From assembly GCF_012184415.1 (NCBI RefSeq), contig NZ_VTOX01000009.1, forward strand, positions 1 through 64,000: 64,000 nt of DNA. The letters are read 5' to 3'. Every line of letters starts with the position of its first letter. The first letter of the stretch is position 1. This DNA comes from Ramlibacter lithotrophicus. Its GTDB lineage: Bacteria; Pseudomonadota; Gammaproteobacteria; Burkholderiales; Burkholderiaceae_C. Positions 57,280-64,000 of this stretch are shown one piece after another. Under the pieces are notes generated by a model. That model was given only the letters and a program-made list of their open reading frames with translations, was not told the origin of the DNA and did not search any database. The translations under genes and the position numbers were made by a program.

Positions 57280-59543
57280 TGGAAGACCGCGGCGGCGTGC
57301 TGCTCATCGGCCTGGCCAGCGACATGGCAGGCGACGTGCTGGCGCCGCTCGCGGCCGCGGGCCTGCACCCACAGCTGGGCACGGTGGCCGACGTGACGGA
57401 CGGGCCGTGGTCGCTGGTCATCAGTGCGCCGGCGATCCGCGGGCTGGGCAGCATGGATCTGCTGGCGGCGCTGCGCAGCGCCACGCCAGCGCCGCCACTG
57501 TTGCTGATCGGGCGCGCGGCCGAGTTGCCGCCGCCCGGCGCCGGGCCGCTGCGGATCGAGTGCCTGCCCTGGCCGTTCCAGCCCGAAGAGCTGGTCAGCC
57601 AGGTGCAGCAACTGCTGCGCAAGCACCGGGCCGCCATTCCGGCGGTGGCTCCTCCAAGGCGCGAGTCGGTGGCGCGGATGGTCGAACCGCAATTCCTGGA
57701 ACTGGCGGCCCATGAGCGCGACGAGCTGCGAGCCCGGCGACGGCCGGGCGAAAGCTTCGTCGCCGTGCTGCGCCTGGCCGAGCTCGACCAGTACCGGGAG
57801 CGCCTCGGTCACCAGGCCGAAGCCCGACTCTGGGAGCAGGTCGGCGTGCTGGCCGGGATGGACGCGCTGGCGGATGAAGTCGCCGCGCTCGGCAGCGAGG
57901 GCGACCTCCTGTTGCTGCTGCCAGGCACCTCCGCGCGCGAAGCCGCCCGGCGCCTGCAATCGCTGTCGGCCCGGCTGGCAACCGCCAGCCTGCAACTTGG
58001 CGGCCAGGCGGCGCAGTTTTCGCCCGCCATCGGCTTTCGCGACCTGCGCCGCAGCGCTGGCGCGGCCGATGCCTTGGCGCAAGCGCGGCAGGCGTGCGGG
58101 CAATCGGCCCGGCACCTGGATCTCCACCCGGTGCGCTGGCGCCGGGCCACGACCGCCGCCGTCCGCCGGGCCGGGCCGCTGCGCCTGTGGTGGTTTGACT
58201 TCTACGGCCGGCACCTGCTGGCCATCCAGTATCTGCTGACGATGGTGGTCGGCCTGGCGCTGCCGTTCCTCGCCTACTGGTGGCTGGGCACGCACGGCTG
58301 GGACATCAGCGAGCTGGTGTACGACGTGGTGGTCGCCATGCTGGCGCTCACCGCACTGTCCATCTGGGCGGAGGGCTTCCTGGCCCTAAAGCGCGAGGAC
58401 CCGCCGCTCGACCCGGCCACGCCATACCCGGCGGCATCGGCCATCATCGCGGCCTACCTGCCCAACGAAGCGCCCATCATCGAAGCCACGATCGCCGCGT
58501 TCCTGCGGGTGCAGTATCCAGGGCGGCTGCAGGTGATCCTGGCCTACAACACGCCGCGCGACATGCCGGAGATCGAACAGCGGCTGGCGGCCATTGCCCG
58601 CGAGCATCCGCGCTTCACGGCCATGCGCGTGCCGGGCAGCACGTCGAAGGCGCAGAACGTCAATTTCGCGCTGCCTTACGCCACCGGCGAATTCACCGCC
58701 GTCTTCGACGCGGACCATCAGCCGGACCCCGACAGCTTCCGCCGCGCGTGGCGCTGGCTCTCGCACGGCGCGGACGTGGTCCAGGGCCACTGCTTCATCC
58801 GCAACGGCGCCGCGTCGTGGGTCGCGAAAATGGTGGCCATCGAGTTCGAGCAGATCTACGCCGTGAGCCATCCGGGCCGCGCGCGGCTGCACGGGTTCGG
58901 CATCTTCGGCGGCAGCAACGGCTACTGGCGCACCGCGCTGCTGCGGGAGCTGAGGATGCACGGTTTCATGCTGACCGAGGACATCGATTCGTCGCTGCGC
59001 GCCGTCGTGCGCGGGCGCCGCATCGTCTCGGACCCGCACCTGGTCTCGCGCGAACTGGCGCCTGAGACGATGCAGGCACTGACCAAGCAGCGGCTGCGGT
59101 GGGCGCAAGGCTGGCTGCAGATCTCGCTGAAGTGGATCGTGCCCGCGCTGCGTTCGAGGCACCTCTCGGTGCGCCAGAAGCTCGGCATGCTGCAGCTGCT
59201 GGCCTGGCGCGAGGTGTACCCATGGGTGTCGATGCAGGTCATTCCGCTCGTCGCCTGGTGGGCGGTCCGCGAGGGCTCGCTGTGGCGGCTCGACTGGCTG
59301 GTGCCGCTCTTCGTCGTCACCACCTTGTTCACGCTCAGCACCGGTCCAGGGCAGATCCTGTTCACGTACCGGCTCGCCGACCCGGCGCTGAAGCAGCACC
59401 GCTCGTGGTTCTGGTTCTACGTGGCGACCTCCACGCTGTTCTACGCCGGCCTGAAGAATGCCTGGAACCGGATCGCCCATTACAAGGAGTGGCGCGGCGA
59501 GACCGCGTGGATCGTCACGCCGCGGGTCTCGGCGAAGCGGTGA
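57279..59543 (+). CDS. Family-2 glycosyltransferase with N-terminal pseudo-receiver and degenerate GGDEF-like domain
   Basis: 754 residues. Residues 1-118 have receiver layout, but the Asp and Lys positions are lost (WSLVISAPAI; ECLPWPFQPEEL with Trp for Lys). Residues 145-290 follow the GGDEF fold (VLRLAELDQYRERLGHQAEA) but the active site reads GSEGDLLLLLPG, so it should not make c-di-GMP. Two membrane segments lie near 311-340 and 347-370. The GT-A domain then has DxD at 477 (FDADHQPD), TEDIDSS at 566-572 and QRLRW at 604-608, the set of processive synthases (cellulose, PNAG, NfrB type). More membrane segments follow. No PilZ domain. Coupled to the TPR/barrel gene, so likely an envelope polysaccharide synthase gated by its own N-terminus. 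Confidence 0.88.
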   Translation: MEDRGGVLLIGLASDMAGDVLAPLAAAGLHPQLGTVADVTDGPWSLVISAPAIRGLGSMDLLAALRSATPAPPLLLIGRAAELPPPGAGPLRIECLPWPFQPEELVSQVQQLLRKHRAAIPAVAPPRRESVARMVEPQFLELAAHERDELRARRRPGESFVAVLRLAELDQYRERLGHQAEARLWEQVGVLAGMDALADEVAALGSEGDLLLLLPGTSAREAARRLQSLSARLATASLQLGGQAAQFSPAIGFRDLRRSAGAADALAQARQACGQSARHLDLHPVRWRRATTAAVRRAGPLRLWWFDFYGRHLLAIQYLLTMVVGLALPFLAYWWLGTHGWDISELVYDVVVAMLALTALSIWAEGFLALKREDPPLDPATPYPAASAIIAAYLPNEAPIIEATIAAFLRVQYPGRLQVILAYNTPRDMPEIEQRLAAIAREHPRFTAMRVPGSTSKAQNVNFALPYATGEFTAVFDADHQPDPDSFRRAWRWLSHGADVVQGHCFIRNGAASWVAKMVAIEFEQIYAVSHPGRARLHGFGIFGGSNGYWRTALLRELRMHGFMLTEDIDSSLRAVVRGRRIVSDPHLVSRELAPETMQALTKQRLRWAQGWLQISLKWIVPALRSRHLSVRQKLGMLQLLAWREVYPWVSMQVIPLVAWWAVREGSLWRLDWLVPLFVVTTLFTLSTGPGQILFTYRLADPALKQHRSWFWFYVATSTLFYAGLKNAWNRIAHYKEWRGETAWIVTPRVSAKR

Positions 59544-60323
59544 TTAGCGTCCGGCCGGCCGCCGCAGGCGTCCCAGCCGGCTCGCGAGCTCCGCCGGATC
59601 GAACGGCTTGACCAGATAGTCCGCGGCCCCCGCCGCGAGGGCGCTGCCCACGGATCGCTCGTCGCCCTGCGCCGTCAGCATCATCACCGGCACGCCGTTC
59701 CATCGCGGCAGCCCGCGCAACTGTTCCAGCAGCTGCAGGCCGTCGATCTCCGGCAGCATCACGTCGAGCAGCACGGCATCGGCCACCGGTCCATCGTGGA
59801 TCGCGGCCAGCCCCTGGCGGCCGTCGTGGGCCTCGACCACCGCCCAGCCCTGCTGCCGCAGGATGAAATCGAGCAGGTAGCGGATGCCGGGATCGTCCTC
59901 CACCACCAGCGCCAGCGGCATCCGCTCCAGCGGCGCCGGTATGGTGCCGGGACCGGTCAGCACCGCCATGATGCGGTCGCACAGGTGCAGCGGATCGAAC
60001 GGCTTGGCGATGACGTCGACGGCCCCCAGCTTGCGCAGTTCGGCGACCTGCCGAGCGTTGGTGTGGGCGGTCAGGAACACTGCCGGGACGCTGCGCAGTT
60101 CCGGCTGCCGGCGCAGCGCGACCAGGGTCTGCGGGCCGTCCATTCCGGGCATGGACACGTCGAGCATCAGCAATTCGGGCGCGAACGACGCCGCACGCGC
60201 GATGGCGTCCTCGCCCGAAGCGCAGGCCAGCACCTGGTGGCCACCCAGCTCGCCCAGCGTCATCGCGGCGATCGTCCGGATGCCGTCGTCGTCCTCGACC
60301 AGCAGGATGCGGCGTCCGCTCAT
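59544..60323 (-). CDS. Tandem-receiver response regulator
   Basis: 259 residues made of two complete receivers and nothing else. Receiver 1: RRILLVEDDDGIRTIA, phospho-Asp in LLMLDVSMPGMDG, Lys in DVIAKPFDP. Receiver 2: LALVVEDDPGIRYLL, VLLDVMLPEIDGLQL, YLVKPFDP. No DNA-binding or enzyme domain, so it should signal by protein contact. Start overlaps the histidine kinase stop (ATGA); it is the kinase's probable partner. It ends head-on against the synthase gene, with stops next to each other. Confidence 0.92.
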   Translation of the reverse strand: MSGRRILLVEDDDGIRTIAAMTLGELGGHQVLACASGEDAIARAASFAPELLMLDVSMPGMDGPQTLVALRRQPELRSVPAVFLTAHTNARQVAELRKLGAVDVIAKPFDPLHLCDRIMAVLTGPGTIPAPLERMPLALVVEDDPGIRYLLDFILRQQGWAVVEAHDGRQGLAAIHDGPVADAVLLDVMLPEIDGLQLLEQLRGLPRWNGVPVMMLTAQGDERSVGSALAAGAADYLVKPFDPAELASRLGRLRRPAGR

Positions 60324-61861
60324 GGCGAGACCTCCGGGAAGGTGACGTGGAAGCAGGTGTGGCCCGGCCGCGATTCGTAGCCGATGCTGCCACCCATGTG
60401 CTCCGTCATCTGCTTGGCGATCGACAACCCCAGGCCGGAGCCGCCCTTGGTGCGCCGGCTGTCCATGTCCGCCTGCGCGAAGCGCTGGAAGATGCGTTCG
60501 CGGAAGTGGTCGGGAATGCCGGGGCCGGCATCGGTGACCGAGAGCCGCACCCGGCCGGCCCCGGCCGGCGCGGCCTCCAGCAGCACGCGGCTGTCGCGGG
60601 GCGCGAACTTGATCGCGTTGGAGACCAGGTTGGCCATCACCTGGTGGAGGCGCTGCGGGTCGGCGGTGAGCCGGAGGTTCTCCGGGGCCAGAACGGCCAG
60701 CGCCACGCCGACGGCCGCCGCGGCCGTCTCGTAGCCGTGCGCGAGCTGGTCGAGCACGCGCGCGGCGTCCAGCGGCTCCAGGTTGAATTCCATCTTGCCG
60801 GAGGCGATCTGCTCCAGGTGCAGGATGTCGTCGACGATGCGGCGCAGGCGGTCGGTGTTGTCGGCGGCCAGCGTCACCAGACGCGCCGCCGCCGCCGGCA
60901 TGGGACCGCCGGCGCCTTGCTGCAACAGCTTCACCGCGCCGTGGATGGACGTGAGCGGCGTGCGCAGTTCGTGGTTCACGACGGAGATGAATTCGTCCTT
61001 CATCCGGTCCACCTGCTTGCGTTCGCTGATGTCCTGCACGATCGACATCACCACCGGACGACCGCCTGTCTCCAGCAACTGCCAGCGGACCTCGACCGGG
61101 TAGTGCACGCCGTCGCTGCGCCGGCGCGTGCCCTCGAACACCACGTTCGCAGCGCCGGCGCGCAGCTGCCGCACATAACCTTCGAAGTCCGCCCGCCGAC
61201 GGTCCGCGGTGACGTCCATGGGCGTCATGCGGCGCAGTTGCTGCAGCGAATAACCCAGCGCGTGCTGCGCGGTCGCATTGACGTGCAGGAAGCGCAGAGT
61301 GTCCGGATCGGTAATGAAGACTTCTTCGGCGATCCGGTCGAAGAGCGTCCCCAGCCAGCTTTGCAGCCGCGAGCCCTTGCTGGCTTCCAGCACCGCCATC
61401 ACGACGTTCGCCAGTTGGTCGAGCGCGACGCGCTGCGCCGGCGTGAGCTCGCGTGGCCGGCCGTCCAGCACGCACAACATGCCGATGTTGTTGCCCCGCG
61501 CGCTGGTCAGCTGGCTGCCGCCGTAGAAGCGGATCTCCGGCGGCCCGGCCAGCAGCAGGTTGTCGTTGAAACGCGCGTCCTTGCAGGTGTCGGGGACTTC
61601 GAACAGCTCCCGCTCCAGGATCGCGTGGCCGCAGATGCTCTCGTCCCTGCCGGTCTCCCGCAGGGAGATCCCGAAGGAGGCCTTGAACCACTGGCGTTCC
61701 CCATCGATGAGCGTCAGCGCCGCGTACGGCGTGCCGCAGACGGTTGCCGCCAGCGCGGCGATCTCGTCGAACACCCGTTCGGCCGGTGTGTCGAGAATGC
61801 CGTAGTCGTACAGGTCCGACAGGCGATCTGCCTCGTTGTCGGGTCTCGCCGGTGCTCGCAT
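60320..61861 (-). CDS. GAF-PAS sensor histidine kinase
   Basis: 513 residues, no membrane segments. GAF domain at about 20-165 (ERQWFKASFGISLRETGRDE, SICGHAILERELFEVPD), PAS at about 175-290 (EEVFITDPDTLRFLHVNATA). HisKA: DEFISVVNHELRTPLTSIHG with the phospho-His. ATPase: NLVSNAIKFAP, VTDAGPGIPDHFRERIFQRF, GGSGLGLSIAKQMTEHMGG. Start ATG 61861. Translationally coupled to the tandem-receiver gene. Its convergent position to the polysaccharide synthase suggests a common function but does not prove it. Confidence 0.92.
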   Translation of the reverse strand: MRAPARPDNEADRLSDLYDYGILDTPAERVFDEIAALAATVCGTPYAALTLIDGERQWFKASFGISLRETGRDESICGHAILERELFEVPDTCKDARFNDNLLLAGPPEIRFYGGSQLTSARGNNIGMLCVLDGRPRELTPAQRVALDQLANVVMAVLEASKGSRLQSWLGTLFDRIAEEVFITDPDTLRFLHVNATAQHALGYSLQQLRRMTPMDVTADRRRADFEGYVRQLRAGAANVVFEGTRRRSDGVHYPVEVRWQLLETGGRPVVMSIVQDISERKQVDRMKDEFISVVNHELRTPLTSIHGAVKLLQQGAGGPMPAAAARLVTLAADNTDRLRRIVDDILHLEQIASGKMEFNLEPLDAARVLDQLAHGYETAAAAVGVALAVLAPENLRLTADPQRLHQVMANLVSNAIKFAPRDSRVLLEAAPAGAGRVRLSVTDAGPGIPDHFRERIFQRFAQADMDSRRTKGGSGLGLSIAKQMTEHMGGSIGYESRPGHTCFHVTFPEVSP

Positions 61862-61868
61862 CGCTCGA

Positions 61869-62300
61869 TTATGAGGGGCGATGGGCGGCCGCTCCAGAGA
61901 CCACGCCATCCACGTAGTACCAGCGCCCGTCCGCCTCCCTGACGAAGCGGCTGGTTTCATGCAGGCGGTCGGCGCGCCCGTGCAGGCGCGAGCGGGCGAC
62001 GAATTCCACCACCGCGTGGCTGGCATCCACCACGCGGTGCGAGCGCACCTCCAGCCCCAGCCACTTGACGCCTGGCTCGAGCCCCAATTGCGCCGGCCGG
62101 GTGCTGGCATGCCAGGTCGCGAGCAGGTAGCGTTCGTCGCCGCGCGCGAAGGCCGTGTAGCGCGAGCGCATCAGCGATTCGGCGTCGGGAGCCGCTGCAT
62201 CCGCATCGATCCAGCGGCCGCAGCACTGTGCATAGGCCAGCGGCCGGCCCCGGCCGTCGGTACGCCCGCAGGGACAGTCGGGGGCGGCGCCTTGCTTCAT
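61869..62300 (-). CDS. YchJ-family (UPF0225) protein with SEC-C-like zinc motif
   Basis: 143 residues. The Cys-rich start APDCPCGRTDGRGRPLAYAQ followed by CCGRWIDADAAAP is the SEC-C/YchJ zinc motif; LMRSRYTAFARGDERYLLAT and the NTF2-like end (VVEFVARSRLHGR, HETSRFVREADGRWYYVDG) complete the family. Function unknown. Start overlaps the trkH stop by 4 bases (ATGA). Confidence 0.9.
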   Translation of the reverse strand: MKQGAAPDCPCGRTDGRGRPLAYAQCCGRWIDADAAAPDAESLMRSRYTAFARGDERYLLATWHASTRPAQLGLEPGVKWLGLEVRSHRVVDASHAVVEFVARSRLHGRADRLHETSRFVREADGRWYYVDGVVSGAAAHRPS

Positions 62301-63757
62301 TTGCGCCAGAACTGGGCGGTGAAGAGCACCAGCACCGACAGCAGTTCCAGCCGACCCAGCAGCATCGCCGCCGTGCAAACCCACAGCTGGAACTCGTTGA
62401 GGAAGCCGAAGTTGTAGGCTGGCCCGACCAGCCCCAGGCCCGGGCCGATGTTGTTGACGCACACGATGACGGCGGAAAACGCGGTGATCAGGTCCAGGCC
62501 CGACAGGAGCAGCGCCAGCGTGAAGCCGACGATGCTGGCGCCGTAGATCAGCATGAAGCCGAGGATGGCGGCGATCACGTTCGTCGGAACCGTGCCTCCG
62601 CCGAGGGTCACCGGATTGACGACCCGCGGATGGATGATGCGCACGAGTTCGCGTCGCGCCTGCTTCACGAGCAGGATCATCCGCACCATCTTGATGCCGC
62701 CGCCGGTGGACCCGGCGCACGAGGCGAAGCAGCCGAGGAAGATCAGCAGCACGGGCGCGAACACCGGCCACAAAGCGTAGTCCGTCGACGCGTAGCCGGT
62801 GGTGGTCGCCAGCGAAACCACCTGGAATGCCGCCTCCCGCAGCGCCTTCCACGGGCTGTCGTAGGTGCCCCGCACGAGCAGCAGGATGGTGACGACCGCA
62901 ATCGAGGCCGCGAGCACCGCCAGGTAGGCTCGCACTTCCGCGTCGCGCAGCAACGGCATCGCCGAGCGCTGGCGCCAGACCACGAAGTAGCGCGCAAAGC
63001 TGACGCCCGAAAGCGTCATGAAGAAGATCGCCACTCCCTCGATCAGCGGCGAGTCCCAGTGGCCGAAGCTGGCGTCGTGCGAGGAGAACCCGCCCAGGCC
63101 CATGGTGGTGCACATGTGCATGAAGGCGTCGGCCCAGCTCATGCCGGCCCAGCGGTAGCCGACGAGGCAGGCCGCCGACAGCACGAAATACACCGTCCAC
63201 AGGCCGCGCGCCGTCTCGGCGATCCGCGGCGTGAGCTTCGCGTCCTTCATCGGTCCCGGCGTTTCCGCCCGGTACAGCTGCATGCCCCCCAGCCCCATCA
63301 ACGGCAGCACGGCCACCACCAGCAGGATGATCCCCAGCCCGCCGATGTATTGAAGGAAACACCGCCACACGTTCACCGACACCGGCAAGGCGTCGAGCCG
63401 CGACAAGGCCGTTGCGCCGGTGGCGGTGAGCGCGCTCATCGCCTCGAAATACGCGGTGAACCACTCGATGCCTGGCACCGTGAGCATCAGCGGCGCGGCT
63501 CCGTACGCCGGCAGGATCATCCACACCAGGCTCACCAGCAGGAAGCCGTCTTTGGGCAGCAGTTCGCGCTGGTAGCGCCGCATCAGCGCGGCCAGCACCA
63601 GCCCCGAGGCCGCCGTGCCGAGAAAGGCACCGGCCCAGATGCGGGCGAGGTCGATGCCGTCCAGGCTCCACGCCCAGGCGAGCGGCACCAGGAAGGCCAC
63701 GGAGAAGCCGACCAGCACGCGCGAGAGCACCGCCAGGACCGGAAGGAGGATCTCCAT
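62297..63757 (-). CDS. trkH: Trk potassium uptake channel subunit
   Basis: 486 residues from ATG 63757. It has multiple membrane segments and four pore repeats with Gly filters: EAMSALTATGATALSRLD, MCTTMGLGGFSSHDASFGHW, SLATTTGYASTDYALWP and CVNNIGPGLGLVGP. CFASCAGSTGGGIKMVRMIL is a TrkH/KtrB hallmark. It imports K+ with the NAD-binding TrkA ring, whose gene ends 13 bases upstream. Typical length for TrkH. Confidence 0.95.
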   Translation of the reverse strand: MEILLPVLAVLSRVLVGFSVAFLVPLAWAWSLDGIDLARIWAGAFLGTAASGLVLAALMRRYQRELLPKDGFLLVSLVWMILPAYGAAPLMLTVPGIEWFTAYFEAMSALTATGATALSRLDALPVSVNVWRCFLQYIGGLGIILLVVAVLPLMGLGGMQLYRAETPGPMKDAKLTPRIAETARGLWTVYFVLSAACLVGYRWAGMSWADAFMHMCTTMGLGGFSSHDASFGHWDSPLIEGVAIFFMTLSGVSFARYFVVWRQRSAMPLLRDAEVRAYLAVLAASIAVVTILLLVRGTYDSPWKALREAAFQVVSLATTTGYASTDYALWPVFAPVLLIFLGCFASCAGSTGGGIKMVRMILLVKQARRELVRIIHPRVVNPVTLGGGTVPTNVIAAILGFMLIYGASIVGFTLALLLSGLDLITAFSAVIVCVNNIGPGLGLVGPAYNFGFLNEFQLWVCTAAMLLGRLELLSVLVLFTAQFWRK

Positions 63758-63770
63758 CGATGCTAGGCGC

Positions 63771-64000
63771 TCAGAAGTAGGTGGCACTCACCTGGAACAG
63801 CCGCTCGACGTCGCGGACCTGCCGCTTGCTGGGAATGAACATGATCAGGTGGTCGTCGGATTCGATGTAGGTGTCGTGGTGCGGCATCAGCACCTGCTGC
63901 TCGCCGCCCTCGCCGCGCACGACGGCGGCCAGGCGCACACCGGCCGGCAGGATGCCTTCCAGCTGGGCCACGCTGCGGCCCACCAGCTTCGAGGTCTTGG
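63771..64000 (-). CDS. trkA: Trk system regulatory subunit, C-terminal part only
   Basis: The last 75 or so residues of an RCK_C domain: KLVGRSVAQLEGILPAGVRL, then VLMPHHDTYIESDDHLIMFI and the C-terminus DVERLFQVSATYF, a TrkA ending. The N-terminal NAD-binding domains lie beyond the right edge. First gene of trkA-trkH; TrkA gates the TrkH channel in response to nucleotides. Confidence 0.9.
   Translation of the reverse strand, partial: KTSKLVGRSVAQLEGILPAGVRLAAVVRGEGGEQQVLMPHHDTYIESDDHLIMFIPSKRQVRDVERLFQVSATYF

Noticed and set aside
57279..59543. Calling the glycosyltransferase a cellulose synthase (BcsA)
   Set aside because: No PilZ domain, no BcsB/BcsZ neighbours and an unrelated N-terminus; only the generic processive-synthase motifs are shared.

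Overview
The window is a 64 kb piece of a high-GC (roughly two-thirds G+C) chromosome. It most likely comes from a betaproteobacterium of the order Burkholderiales, Comamonadaceae-like (Ramlibacter or Variovorax type). The reasons are the ahcY-tlyA-metF block behind an SAH riboswitch, two orphan Bug-type (tripartite tricarboxylate transporter) binding proteins, a double-length 'dimeric form' UvrA, and C/G-rich REP-like hairpins (stems such as CCCTCTCCCG) scattered between and inside genes. I see no rRNA, tRNA, CRISPR array or complete insertion sequence.

Layout. 1-2822: the N-terminal 744 codons of a giant repeat adhesin on the minus strand, then a complex leader and intergenic region with two copies of a palindromic promoter element and what may be the scar of a second adhesin copy. 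2823-3512: a LuxR-type regulator with a pseudo-receiver. 3642-6971: the activated-methyl-cycle block metF, tlyA, ahcY with an SAH riboswitch. 7094-14676: a LigC-type ATP-dependent DNA ligase and a LigD-like primase-polymerase, separated by a four-gene catabolic operon (D-2-hydroxyacid dehydrogenase, two enolase-superfamily enzymes, one Bug receptor). 14779-21597: a defence block, hsdRMS plus a DUF433/PIN-like toxin-antitoxin pair. 21796-24244: prfC and a HAD phosphatase. 24254-27509: an outer-membrane protein/thioredoxin pair and a copper nitrite reductase with an extra N-terminal cupredoxin domain behind an NnrR-like box. 27629-30110: an amidotransferase, a Bug receptor and a small lipoprotein. 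30257-36346: the tandem UvrA with three REP-like insertions inside the coding sequence.

36474-45960 is a tightly packed ten-gene minus-strand operon for leucine/isovalerate breakdown: methylcrotonyl-CoA carboxylase beta and alpha, an isovaleryl-type dehydrogenase, methylglutaconyl-CoA hydratase and HMG-CoA lyase, with passenger genes in between. A divergent AraC-type regulator (46091-47122) probably controls it. 47135-55606 carries small or unassigned genes (membrane protein, secreted lipoprotein, GAF protein, DUF3606), an acyl-CoA dehydrogenase followed at once by a hybrid histidine kinase, a small secreted protein and a HAD phosphatase.

55741-61861 looks like an envelope-polysaccharide locus. 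A TPR plus beta-barrel outer-membrane protein overlaps a family-2 glycosyltransferase whose N-terminus is a degenerate receiver followed by a degenerate GGDEF-like domain. Facing it is a histidine kinase with a tandem-receiver response regulator. 61869-64000 holds a YchJ-like protein and the potassium system trkH and trkA (cut by the window edge). The polysaccharide synthase architecture, the tandem UvrA with its palindromic insertions, and the adhesin promoter duplication are the parts I find most worth following up.
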